This document shows positions 25,748 through 34,323 of a stretch of DNA of 64,000 bases, one piece after another. The translations under genes and the position numbers were made by a program. The notes below the pieces were generated by a model, which ran no database searches, was not told where the DNA came from, and was given only the letters and a program-made list of their open reading frames with translations. Position 1 is the stretch's first letter. Each line of letters opens with the position of its first letter. This stretch comes from an uncultured Myxococcales bacterium (GTDB lineage Bacteria; Myxococcota_A; UBA9042; DTJE01): assembly GCA_903847405.1 (NCBI GenBank), contig CAINDP010000082.1, positions 17,344 through 81,343 of the forward strand, written 5' to 3'.

Positions 25748-27691
25748 CTACCCGTGAATCTTGTCGAAGATCGTTTCGGCCACGGGCCCGGGCAGCCCCG
25801 GCACGGCCTTCAGGGTCGGCAGGTCCGCGGCCCGCAACGCCGCCACCGATCCGAAGTGCCGCAACAGCGCCGTCCGACGCGTCTTGCCCAGCCCCGGGAT
25901 GTCGTCCAGCACCGAGCCGCGTTCCTTCTTGCCGCGCCGCTTGCGGTGGAAGGTCACCGCGAACCGGTGGGCCTCGTCGCGCACCCGCATCAGCAGGTGC
26001 AGCCCCGGGTCGTTCTGCTGCGGCACGATCAGTTCCACGTCGCCCGCGGCGCCGATCCTCCGGGCCTCGCCGCCGGTCGGTTCCCGGACGCCCTCGGCCT
26101 CGTCCTCGTCCTGGAACGGCACGCCGCCCGGGCGCGTCGGCACGTACAGCCGCTCGGGCGAGTGCGTCGCCGGCCCGTGGCCCTTCCCCACCACGCGCGA
26201 CTTCGCCAGCCCCACCAGCGGCACGTTCACGCCCAGGCCCGCCATCACGTCCATCGCGGCCCGCAGTTGCGCCTCGCCACCGTCCAGCATCACCAGGTCC
26301 GGCAGGTCCTGGCCCTCGTCCAGGGCCCGCGTGAACCGCCGCTTCAGGACCTCGCGCAGGAAGCCCACGTCGCCCGGGCCTTCCTCCAGCCGCACCGCGA
26401 ACGTCCGCCAGGCCCGCTTCTCGGCCCGCCCGTCCACGAACACGACCATGGACCCCACCGGCTCGCCCGCCTGGAACGTGGACTGATCGAAGCCCTCGAT
26501 GCGCCGGGGCGGCCGCTCCATCCGCAGCAGTTCCGCCAGCCGCCCCGCCGCCCGATCCCGCACCTCGCTCTTGGCCAGGTGCTCCACCAGCAACTGCTCG
26601 GCGTTCCGCGACGCCATGCGCACCGCATCCCCCAGGGGGCCCTTCACCGCCGTCTTCACCTTGACCGGGTGCCCCGAGCGCGTCGCCAGGACCTCGGCCA
26701 GCGCCGCCAGGCCCTCGAACCCCTCGGCCGGCACCATCACGGCTTCCGGCACCGGGGCGCGCCCGTAGTACTGCAGCAGCACGCTGTCGGCGATCTCCTC
26801 CAGGGGCGCCACGACCCCGTCGATGATCACCGGCACCCGCTCGGTCAGCACGCCGCCCTCGAACCGGAGGATCGCGAAGGCCACGCTTTCGCCGGATCGC
26901 GCCACGCCCACCATGTCCGCGTCCTGGACCGTCGGCAGCACCACGGCCTGGCGCGTCAGCGCCGTCTGGATGGCCCGGACCTGGTCCCGCAGGCGCGCGG
27001 CCTCCTCGAAGTTCTCGGCCTCGCTGGCCTGCTCCATCCGGTCGGCCAGCCGCCGCCGCACCTCGTCGTATCGCCCCCGCAGGAACAGCACGACCGCGTC
27101 CACCCGCCCCCGGTATTCCTGGGCCGGTACGCTCCCCACGCAGGGCCCCAGGCAGCGCTGCATCTGGCACTCGATGCACGGCCGCGTCCGCGTGCGGAAC
27201 TGAGAATCGCTGCACGTCCGCAGCCCGAAGTGGCGGTTCACCAGGGCGTGTGTCCCCCGGACCGACGTCGCCGACGCGTAGGGCCCGAAGTAGTGCGCGC
27301 CGTCGGATCGCCGTCGGCGCACCAGTTCCAGGCGCGGGAAGTTCTCGCCGGGGTCGATGCGCAGGTACAGGTACGTCTTGTCGTCCTTCAGCAGCACGTT
27401 GAAGGGCGGCCGGTGCTTCTTGATCAGCTCGTTTTCGAGGATCAGCGCTTCCTTTTCGGTGGTGGTGACCACCGTGTCGATGCGCTCGAGGATGCCCGAC
27501 AGCAGGGCGACGAAGGGCCGCGGGTCGCCGGCCTTGTGGAAGTACTGCGAAACCCGCGCCTGCAGGTCCACGGCCTTCCCGATGTACACGACCTTCCCGG
27601 CGCCGTCCCGCATCAGGTACACGCCGGGCGCCCGGGGCACGTCCCCGGTCAACCGCTTCACCTGCTCTTGGGTCCACGCCATCGCGTTCAC
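25748..27691 (-). CDS. uvrC: Excinuclease ABC subunit C
   Basis: Dual-incision nuclease of nucleotide excision repair, acting in the UvrB-DNA complex. The 647-residue product has the N-terminal GIY-YIG domain (PGVYLMRDGAGKVVYIGKA), four conserved cysteines for an iron-sulfur cluster (TC...RPC...RC-LGPC, near 150-180), a UVR helix pair (ASEAENFEEAARLRDQVRAI), the RNase-H-like nuclease (FDQSTFQAGEPVGSMVVF; DLVMLDGGEAQL) and C-terminal helix-hairpin-helices (IPGLGKTRRTALLRHFGS). GTG 27691 is preferred because AGGA lies 6 bp upstream; ATG 27682 is the alternative. The very long open frame upstream of it is antisense to plsB and was ignored. It is divergent from the GGDEF gene. Confidence 0.96.
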   Translation of the reverse strand: MNAMAWTQEQVKRLTGDVPRAPGVYLMRDGAGKVVYIGKAVDLQARVSQYFHKAGDPRPFVALLSGILERIDTVVTTTEKEALILENELIKKHRPPFNVLLKDDKTYLYLRIDPGENFPRLELVRRRRSDGAHYFGPYASATSVRGTHALVNRHFGLRTCSDSQFRTRTRPCIECQMQRCLGPCVGSVPAQEYRGRVDAVVLFLRGRYDEVRRRLADRMEQASEAENFEEAARLRDQVRAIQTALTRQAVVLPTVQDADMVGVARSGESVAFAILRFEGGVLTERVPVIIDGVVAPLEEIADSVLLQYYGRAPVPEAVMVPAEGFEGLAALAEVLATRSGHPVKVKTAVKGPLGDAVRMASRNAEQLLVEHLAKSEVRDRAAGRLAELLRMERPPRRIEGFDQSTFQAGEPVGSMVVFVDGRAEKRAWRTFAVRLEEGPGDVGFLREVLKRRFTRALDEGQDLPDLVMLDGGEAQLRAAMDVMAGLGVNVPLVGLAKSRVVGKGHGPATHSPERLYVPTRPGGVPFQDEDEAEGVREPTGGEARRIGAAGDVELIVPQQNDPGLHLLMRVRDEAHRFAVTFHRKRRGKKERGSVLDDIPGLGKTRRTALLRHFGSVAALRAADLPTLKAVPGLPGPVAETIFDKIHG

Positions 27692-27734
27692 AGGGTGTCC
27701 TCTCGTCTTCGCTCCGTCAACTCCCCGCGCCTTT

Positions 27735-27769
27735 GGAACCCATCGCCTGCACCTGCGTGCTCGGGCGGG
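27735..27769 (+). repeat. Fragment of the ~74-bp hairpin repeat family
   Basis: GGAACCCATCGCCTGCACCT and onward to GTGCTCGGGCGG match the right half of the repeat at 38185-38259 (reverse strand) with only a few changes; the left half is missing. It lies between the divergent uvrC and diguanylate cyclase genes. Confidence 0.7.
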
Positions 27770-27829
27770 ATTCGTTGCGCTCCCTCGTCCACGATGGCAC
27801 AATCGAACGCAGTCTGACGGAAGAGCATC

Positions 27830-29332
27830 GTGGTGGGTCGCATCAGCGCCGTGGGGCGTCGCCTTGCCCACCAGACCGCCTGGGGCGTGCTGGGTTCCGT
27901 CGCAGCCTCCTCCGCGATCCTGGCCGTCGTGCTGCTGGTGTCGGGCATGCGGGTGGAAACGACCCATCCCGTTCTGGGGTGGGTGGCGGCGGCGGTCGCG
28001 GCCGTGGTGGCCACCACGCTGTCGGCGATGCTGGTGTACCGCCTGGTCCGGCGTCAGGTCGCCCTGCGCCTGGAAACCCTGGCCGAGGTGCTCCGCGGCG
28101 CCGAGGCAGGCGACCATCTGAGGCGCTTCCAGCCCGCGGAAGACGACGAGTTCGCCGACGTCGAACGCGCCTTCAACGCCCTGATGGACCAGTTCTCGGG
28201 TCTGGCGGCGTCGGCCCTCCACTCGGACCTCATGGTCAAGTGGGCCCAGTCCGAACTGCGCCTTCGCGAGGAACTGCTGGCGAAATCCAACGAACTGGCC
28301 GCCGTGAACGAGGCCCTGGTCCGCAAGGTCCGCGAGGCCTCGGACCTCCTGCGCATCGCCGAGGTGGCGTCGGCCAGCCTGGAGATGGGACGCCTGCTGG
28401 ACCGCCTGGGCCGGACCCTGGTGGAAACCCTGGGCGTCGAGGAACTGCTGGTCCTGCTGCCCGATCCGGAATCCGGCGACATGCGGGTCCGCCATGCCGT
28501 CGGCGTCCAGGACGTCCACGTTCTGGAAGGTTCCTGGCCGTCGGACGATCCCCTGGTGCGTCGGTGCATCGAGGAGGGGGACATCCAGTACCTGCCCGAC
28601 CTGTCCACCGAGCCCCTGACCGCCGACCTTCGCGGTCGCCGTCGCATCGGGGGCTCCCTGGTGGCCGTCCCCGTCCGGGGGCCCGGCAGCACCACCGGCG
28701 TGATCACCCTCCTGCGCCGGGAGGCGAGGGGCTTCGATTCCCAGGACCTGGACTTCCTGCGCCTGACCGCGCACTACGTCGCCCTGGCCGTGTCCAACGC
28801 GACGCTCTACCGGGCGACCCACGAGCGCGCCATCCACGACTCCCTGACCGGCCTGCACAACCGCGGGTTCTTCGTCGAGGCCTTTGCCCGCGAGTGGCAT
28901 CGGGCGCGTCGAACGGCCGTGCAGATGTCCGTCCTGATGATCGACGTGGATCATTTCAAACTGATCAACGACAGCCACGGCCACGGCGTCGGGGACGTCG
29001 TGCTCCAGGGCGTGGCGCGGCTGCTGCGGGCCCGGGCGCGGAAGGCCGACCTCCTGGCCCGCTACGGCGGCGAGGAGTTCGTCGTGGCCCTTCCCGGAAC
29101 CCCGATCGAGGACGCCGAGGCCATCGCGGAAGCCATCCGGGCCTCGGTCGAGTCCACGCCCCTGCCCGTGTCCGCCACGAACGGCGTGCCCGACGTCCAC
29201 CTGACGGTGTCGGTGGGCGTCGCCTCGGATTCCCTGGCCGACGACAGCCCGGAAGCCCTGATCCGCCGGGCCGACATGGGCCTCCTCAGCGCCAAGTCGG
29301 CCGGTCGGAACCGGGTCGCGGTTCGACGGTGA
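27830..29332 (+). CDS. Membrane-bound diguanylate cyclase (HAMP-GAF-GGDEF)
   Basis: A 500-residue sensor that makes cyclic di-GMP from two GTP. Two hydrophobic segments (about 20-40 and 48-70) leave almost no periplasmic loop. A HAMP-like linker and coiled coil follow (ERAFNALMDQFS; LRLREELLAKSNELAAVNEALVRKV), then a GAF domain (about 175-325) and a C-terminal GGDEF domain with GGEEF at 413-417. The inhibitory I-site RxxD is present at 404-407, so product feedback is likely. The start is GTG 27830 after GGAAGAG. The input for the GAF domain is unknown. It is divergent from uvrC and followed by plsB. Confidence 0.92.
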   Translation: MVGRISAVGRRLAHQTAWGVLGSVAASSAILAVVLLVSGMRVETTHPVLGWVAAAVAAVVATTLSAMLVYRLVRRQVALRLETLAEVLRGAEAGDHLRRFQPAEDDEFADVERAFNALMDQFSGLAASALHSDLMVKWAQSELRLREELLAKSNELAAVNEALVRKVREASDLLRIAEVASASLEMGRLLDRLGRTLVETLGVEELLVLLPDPESGDMRVRHAVGVQDVHVLEGSWPSDDPLVRRCIEEGDIQYLPDLSTEPLTADLRGRRRIGGSLVAVPVRGPGSTTGVITLLRREARGFDSQDLDFLRLTAHYVALAVSNATLYRATHERAIHDSLTGLHNRGFFVEAFAREWHRARRTAVQMSVLMIDVDHFKLINDSHGHGVGDVVLQGVARLLRARARKADLLARYGGEEFVVALPGTPIEDAEAIAEAIRASVESTPLPVSATNGVPDVHLTVSVGVASDSLADDSPEALIRRADMGLLSAKSAGRNRVAVRR

Positions 29333-29404
29333 CGATCGCGCGGCAGGCCGGCCCGCAAGGCCGCGTCCGTTGACTTGGACCCCCCGAAGTGGTACCTCGT
29401 ACCG

Positions 29405-32170
29405 ATGGACCGGGACACGGGGAATCCGAAGGTCGAGGAACCGTGGGATCCCCTCCCACCGCCTGCCTCTGCCCGGGGTTCGGCCCCCCTCTCGTCCCCC
29501 CGCCTCCCGGACCTCCCGTCCCGCATGGTGGATCGCCCCGGACGCCTGGTCGAATGGCTGGGTCGGGTGCTGTTCCGGCACGTGAAGTTCGACGAGGCCT
29601 CGCTGGCGACGATCCACAAGGCCTGCGAGCGGGGCACGCCGGTCTACGTCCTCTATGTCCGCAGCATCCTGGACTACCTGTATTTCTGCTATGCCTTCGT
29701 CCGGTTCGGGTTGCCGCAGGTGTTCTTCGCCGAAGGGATGGACCTGCGCTGGGTCCGGCCCCGGGGAGCGCTGATGGCCCTGTGGCGCCGGCTGTTCGGC
29801 GACCGCTCGCGCCTGTCGGATGCCGACGCCCTGCATATCGGCGTCGCGAACGGCCAGCCTTGCCTGCTGGCCCTGAAACGGCCCCGGACGCTGATCCAGT
29901 GGGGCGCCGATTCCCAGGGCACGCTGCTGGCCGACCTGGTCGACGCCCAGAGGGCCACGGCGCGGCCGGTCGTCCTGGTGCCGCTGCAGGTCGTGTGGCA
30001 CCAGGTTCCCGAAACCTATCGCCGATCGATCGCGGACGTCCTGCTGGGCGACCCCCAGGCGCCCGGGCCCCTGCGCAAGATGCTGTCGTTCTTCTGGAAT
30101 CGTCGGCGCGCCAACGTCAGCGTCGGGCATCCCGTGGACCTCCCCGTGTTCCTGGCGAACCAGTCCGACGCCACCGACGACGCATCCGTGGTCGCCCGGC
30201 TGAAGTTCGCCCTGAACAACGAGTTCCTGCTGGGGTCCAAGGCGATCCGCGGCCCGGTGCTGAAGGGCGCCCGCCGGCTGATCGACGAGATCATGCGCAC
30301 GCCGCCCCTGATCGAGGAGGTCGAGCGCCACGCCGCCCGGGAGGGCTTTGCGCCCGCCGCCGAAATGAAGCGCGTCCGCACGATCCTCCGGAAGATGGCC
30401 GCCGATTTCCGGTTCAACTGGCTGGAAGGGTTCGCCCTGTCCCTGGGCCTGTTCTTCAACCGGCTGTTCACGGACGTGACCGTGGACACGCGCGGGCTGC
30501 AGGGCATCCGGCAGGCGGCGCGCACCGGGCCGGTCGTGCTGGCCCCGGCCCACCGCAGCCACCTCGACTACCTCGTGTATTCGTGGGTGTTCTACACGCA
30601 CGGCCTGATCCCCCCGCACATCGCGGCGGGCGAAAACCTGTCGTTCTGGCCGATGGGGACGGTCTTCCGGCGCTCGGGCGCGTTCTTCATCCGTCGGACC
30701 CTCCGCGGGGCCGGGCTGTACGCCCTGGCGCTGCGGCACTACGTCCGCAAGCTGCTGAAGGACGGCTACTGGATCGAGTTCTTCATCGAGGGCACGCGCA
30801 GTCGGTCGGGCAAGACCGTGTCCCCGCGGTACGGCATGCTGACGATGATCGTGGACGCGGTGGCGTCCGGGGCGACTCCCGACGCCCACCTGGTGCCGGC
30901 CGCGGTGACCTACGAGCGCGTCGTCGAAATGGCGTCGTACCAGCGCGAGTCCGAGGGGGCCGAAAAGCAGCGGGAAAGCGTCGCGACCCTGGCCCGCAGC
31001 GCGAAGGTCCTGGGGACCCGGTACGGGCGCATGTACGTCCAGTTCGACGAGCCCATCGGGATCAAGGACTTCCTGCGGCAGTCGGGGGTGCCGGTTCCCC
31101 TGGCGCCGGGCGAGGAGGTGCCGCGTCACGTCGTGCGGCACCTGGCCCACGTGCTGGCGCACCGGATCGACCGCTCCCTGCTGGTCACGCCCCAGCAACT
31201 GGTCGCCTTCGCGCTGTTGACGCATCGCAAGCGGGGCCTGGAGCGCGAGCGCCTGCTGGAGCGGGTGGGATTCCTGGTGGCCTACCTGGTGGCCCGGGGC
31301 GCCCTGCTGTCGGATCCCCTGGCCGATCCCCTGAAGGAGCGCGGCCTGCTGCCCGGCGGGCCCGGGGACCCGGCAGGACCGAAGGACGTCGCCGAGCGCG
31401 AGCGTTCCGACCTTCTGGGTGCGGCGCTGGCTCGGCCCGTGGACGAGGTGGTGCGCCTGTTCGCTCGCGACAAACTGGTCCGCCTGGGGGCCTTCGGCGA
31501 GGACTGGGTGATATCCCCGGAAGATTCGGGGCGTTCGGCCCTGGACTACCACAAGAACGGCATCCTGCACCCGTTCGTGGACGACGCCCTGATGGCGACC
31601 GCGGTCCTGAGGCTGCTGGATCGGGGGCCGGTCACGGACGCGACCCTGTCCGGGGAGGGGCGCCTGCTGTCCCGGGCCCTGAAGCTGGAATTCATCTACG
31701 CCCAGGCCTTCGACACGGCATTCGACGCCGCCCTGGCGCGGTTCCTGCGCGAGGGGCTCCTGCGGCGGCAGGACGGGATCCTGGTTGCCGACGGCGATTC
31801 CCGCGAGGCCCTCGAGTTTTTCGCCGCGGCGGTGCAGCCCTTCCTGGAGTCGTATCGCATCGCGGCCCGGGCGGCCCTGGTGACCGGCGCTCCGGCCACC
31901 GAAAAGGACCTGGTGAAGGTCGCCCTGCGTCTGGGGCGCCGCATGTACTCGGTGGGCGAGGTCGAACTGCCCGAGTCGGTCAACGCCGTGACGTTCGCCA
32001 ACGCGGCGGAGTGGCTGCGGATCGAGGTGGTGTCCGGGACGGCGCCGACGCGTGCCGATGCGGCCCGGGCGTTGTTGAGGGCGGTGGAAGGCGCCGCCCG
32101 GGACGTCACGCCACCGACACCAGCCGCAGCAGCCCCGGCAGCAGGCGATGCCCCCGGAACCACCCCGTGA
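29405..32170 (+). CDS. plsB: Glycerol-3-phosphate acyltransferase
   Basis: Inner-membrane enzyme for the first acylation of glycerol-3-phosphate in phospholipid synthesis. The 921-residue product is longer than the ~807 residues of the enterobacterial enzyme. All acyltransferase blocks are present: HRSHLD (His383, the HX4D catalytic pair), GAFFIRR, FIEGTRSRSGK and the LVPAAVTYERV block. The long N-terminal helical domain and the C-terminal domain match PlsB rather than PlsC. ATG 29405 is used; a TTG at 29375 would add ten residues, and neither has a clear ribosome site. The C-terminus is Ala/Pro-rich low complexity and overlaps the convergent downstream gene by 65 bp. Confidence 0.93.
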   Translation: MDRDTGNPKVEEPWDPLPPPASARGSAPLSSPRLPDLPSRMVDRPGRLVEWLGRVLFRHVKFDEASLATIHKACERGTPVYVLYVRSILDYLYFCYAFVRFGLPQVFFAEGMDLRWVRPRGALMALWRRLFGDRSRLSDADALHIGVANGQPCLLALKRPRTLIQWGADSQGTLLADLVDAQRATARPVVLVPLQVVWHQVPETYRRSIADVLLGDPQAPGPLRKMLSFFWNRRRANVSVGHPVDLPVFLANQSDATDDASVVARLKFALNNEFLLGSKAIRGPVLKGARRLIDEIMRTPPLIEEVERHAAREGFAPAAEMKRVRTILRKMAADFRFNWLEGFALSLGLFFNRLFTDVTVDTRGLQGIRQAARTGPVVLAPAHRSHLDYLVYSWVFYTHGLIPPHIAAGENLSFWPMGTVFRRSGAFFIRRTLRGAGLYALALRHYVRKLLKDGYWIEFFIEGTRSRSGKTVSPRYGMLTMIVDAVASGATPDAHLVPAAVTYERVVEMASYQRESEGAEKQRESVATLARSAKVLGTRYGRMYVQFDEPIGIKDFLRQSGVPVPLAPGEEVPRHVVRHLAHVLAHRIDRSLLVTPQQLVAFALLTHRKRGLERERLLERVGFLVAYLVARGALLSDPLADPLKERGLLPGGPGDPAGPKDVAERERSDLLGAALARPVDEVVRLFARDKLVRLGAFGEDWVISPEDSGRSALDYHKNGILHPFVDDALMATAVLRLLDRGPVTDATLSGEGRLLSRALKLEFIYAQAFDTAFDAALARFLREGLLRRQDGILVADGDSREALEFFAAAVQPFLESYRIAARAALVTGAPATEKDLVKVALRLGRRMYSVGEVELPESVNAVTFANAAEWLRIEVVSGTAPTRADAARALLRAVEGAARDVTPPTPAAAAPAAGDAPGTTP

Positions 32171-32537
32171 TCTTCACGTCGCCCTGACGCAGATAGCGGT
32201 TGAACTGGCGCGTGCCCTCCCGGAACGGGCGGGGCAGGTTTCCCATCATCGGCACCTGGGACAGCCCCAGGATCGCCTCGAAGGTCCCGGTCACGCGGAC
32301 CCGGACCTCCGGATCCGCGCCCGTCCGCACCCGCACCTGGCCGCCGCCGAAGACCAGCGTCGCGCCCACGGTGTCGTCGCCGCTGTGTGCCGTCACCGCC
32401 ACCGCGCCGGACAGGCGATCCATCAGCCGGGCCAGTTCGGGCCGCCGAGCCAGGTTCCCCCGGATCAGTTCCGCCAGGATGCTGGCGATTCCGGCGGCCT
32501 CGTCCTCGGTCCCCTCGATCACGACACGCTCGTCCAT
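32106..32537 (-). CDS. SCP-2-like lipid-binding domain protein
   Basis: A small 143-residue soluble protein. The central strand pattern (ATLVFGGGQVRVRTGADPEVRVRV) followed by a helix-rich tail (GTFEAILGL...RPFREGTRQF, then DVKITGWFRGHRLLPGLLRL) resembles the sterol carrier protein 2 / alkyl-sulfatase C-terminal fold that carries lipids. The assignment is from pattern only. ATG 32537 has GGGAG 5 bp upstream. It is the last of three minus-strand genes with near-equal ~64-bp gaps (SCP-2 domain, iron alcohol dehydrogenase, this gene) and overlaps the plsB 3' end tail-to-tail by 65 bp. Confidence 0.65.
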   Translation of the reverse strand: MDERVVIEGTEDEAAGIASILAELIRGNLARRPELARLMDRLSGAVAVTAHSGDDTVGATLVFGGGQVRVRTGADPEVRVRVTGTFEAILGLSQVPMMGNLPRPFREGTRQFNRYLRQGDVKITGWFRGHRLLPGLLRLVSVA

Positions 32538-32601
32538 CGGATCTCCCGGGGGGCATCGTGCCCCTCGCGTTCGGTGGTGGTGCACAGGGAAGGTGGTTCC
32601 G

Positions 32602-33777
32602 TCAGCCTTCGCCGTTCCAGGCGGCCTCCCAGACCGGCAGGACATCCTCGCCGGAGGTGACCGGTCGGGCGTTGTAGATCAGCGAGGCGTCGAACAGCGT
32701 CGCGTCGGCCAGTTCGCCCAGGGCGTCCCGGGGGACCCCCACGTCCTTGAACCCGCCGGGCAGGCCCAGGGACTTGGCGAAGGCGTAAATCGCGCCGGCC
32801 AGACGGTTCGCCAGGGCCTCGTCGGACCCGGACGAATCGACGCCGAAGGCCTCGGCCACCTGCCGGTACACGTCCGGGCAGGCCAGCGCGTTGTACCGCA
32901 CGACCGCGGGCATCGCGATGGAGTTGGCGAGGCCGTGGTGTACGCCGAAGCGGGCGCCCACGGTGTGCGAGATGGCGTGGACCAGGCCGACCTGGGCGTT
33001 GGAAAAGGCCGCGCCGGCCATGGTGGAGGCGATCAGTTGCCGCCCCCGGGCCGCCACGTCGCCGGGCGTCTTGACGCAGGTCGGCAGCGCCGCCCGGACC
33101 TCGCGGATCGCGTGCAAGGCCAGGGCGTCGGCGATGGGCTGGCGCTGCATCGAGTGCAGGGCCTCCAGGGCGTGGGACAGGGCGTCCATGCCCGTCGCCG
33201 CCGTCAGCCCGGCGGGCAGGCCCACGGTCAGCACCGGGTCCAGGATCGCCGCGTCGGGCAGGATGTTGTAGTCGCCGAACAGCAGTTTCCGGTGGGATTC
33301 TGCGTCCTTGATGACGGCGACGTAGGTCACCTCGGACCCCGTGCCCGCCGTGGTGGGCAGCACCACGTGGGGGGCGGCCTTCCGGGTCAGGTTCTGGAAG
33401 CCCTCGTGGTCCCGCAGGCTGCCGCCCTCGCGCAGGAGGATGGCGATGCCCTTGGCCGTGTCGATGACGCTGCCGCCGCCCACGGACACGACGCCCGTGG
33501 CGCCGCCTTCCCGGGCCTTCGCCGCGCCCGCTTCCACCGCGGCCACCGACGAATCGGGGGGAACGTCCAGGAACTCGACCGCGACGCGGCGTCCCAGGGC
33601 CTTTCGCACCCGGGCCACGACGTCCGTCTTTTCGGCCAGGACCCGGTCGGACACCAGGACCACGCGCTGCATCCCCAGCCGGTCGCATTCCTGGGCGGCC
33701 TCGGATACCGAGCCGGCACCGTAGGTCACGCGGGTGGGGAAGGCAAAGACGAAGGAACTGTCGGCATCGTACGACAT
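32602..33777 (-). CDS. Iron-containing alcohol dehydrogenase
   Basis: A 391-residue NAD(P)-dependent alcohol or aldehyde oxidoreductase of the group III (Fe-ADH) family. The nucleotide motif GGGSVIDTAKG is near residue 95, followed by LPTTAGTGSEVT. The metal ligands are the Asp in DAAILDP, a His in MDALSHALEAL and two in LVHAISHTVGARFGVHHG. Length is normal. Start ATG 33777 follows AGGAGG. It sits between two small SCP-2-like genes in a probable operon, so a lipophilic alcohol or aldehyde is a reasonable guess for the substrate, but the sequence does not define specificity. Confidence 0.92.
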   Translation of the reverse strand: MSYDADSSFVFAFPTRVTYGAGSVSEAAQECDRLGMQRVVLVSDRVLAEKTDVVARVRKALGRRVAVEFLDVPPDSSVAAVEAGAAKAREGGATGVVSVGGGSVIDTAKGIAILLREGGSLRDHEGFQNLTRKAAPHVVLPTTAGTGSEVTYVAVIKDAESHRKLLFGDYNILPDAAILDPVLTVGLPAGLTAATGMDALSHALEALHSMQRQPIADALALHAIREVRAALPTCVKTPGDVAARGRQLIASTMAGAAFSNAQVGLVHAISHTVGARFGVHHGLANSIAMPAVVRYNALACPDVYRQVAEAFGVDSSGSDEALANRLAGAIYAFAKSLGLPGGFKDVGVPRDALGELADATLFDASLIYNARPVTSGEDVLPVWEAAWNGEG

Positions 33778-33841
33778 GGGGCCTCCTGCGGGACCGCCCG
33801 CGGACGGACGGGCCGATGAGGGTGGGACGGGCGCGGACCCG

Positions 33842-34261
33842 TCAGTCGTCCGGGAACTCGGTGGCGACGCGGCCGGCGGACTCGACCAGCGCCTTGCTGG
33901 CATCCACGAACCGGACGATCGTCGGCAGGTCGCCCTTCAGGCGCAGCTTGCCCTGGAGCATCCCCGTGATGGGGTCCAGTTCCTTCCGGATGACCTGCTT
34001 CCACCGGGAATACTCGCCCGTGATGCAGAAGGGGGCCTTGAGGGCCTCGGCCGCCGGCACCAGGCGCGCCTCGCGGCAGACGCCCTTGTGGAGGTCCAGC
34101 CAGATGCCCGCGTCCTCTTCCAGGCCGAGGTCGGGCTTGGCCTTGCAGATCAGCGAAACGACGCCCTTGTCCCAGTTGGCGCCGCCGACCTTGTAGGCCG
34201 GGTTTCCATTGATCGCATCCTGGTACAGCGCGACCCACTCCGCAGACGGAAAGCGTGCCAT
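33842..34261 (-). CDS. SCP-2 sterol transfer family protein
   Basis: A 139-residue protein that fits the SCP-2 domain across its length: WVALYQDAINGNPAYK at the N-terminus, a beta-sheet core (GVVSLICKAK...GIWLDLHKGVCREARLV), the ITGEYSRWKQVIRKELDPITGMLQGKLRLKG-like segment typical of the lipid-binding tunnel floor, and a C-terminal helix FVDASKALVESA. Members bind fatty acyl chains or sterol-like lipids. ATG 34261 has GGAGGAA just upstream. It is the first gene of the three-gene set with the Fe-ADH and a second SCP-2-like gene. Confidence 0.85.
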   Translation of the reverse strand: MARFPSAEWVALYQDAINGNPAYKVGGANWDKGVVSLICKAKPDLGLEEDAGIWLDLHKGVCREARLVPAAEALKAPFCITGEYSRWKQVIRKELDPITGMLQGKLRLKGDLPTIVRFVDASKALVESAGRVATEFPDD

Positions 34262-34323
34262 GGAATTCCTCCCTGTTGATGTTGCAGACGCGAAATCGAT
34301 GGTAGGCGCGGGCCCTGGACGTG

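Noticed and set aside
27692..31570. A 1300-codon upstream extension of the uvrC frame
   Set aside because: It is antisense to the GGDEF and plsB genes and has no domain pattern; uvrC has its own start with a ribosome site.
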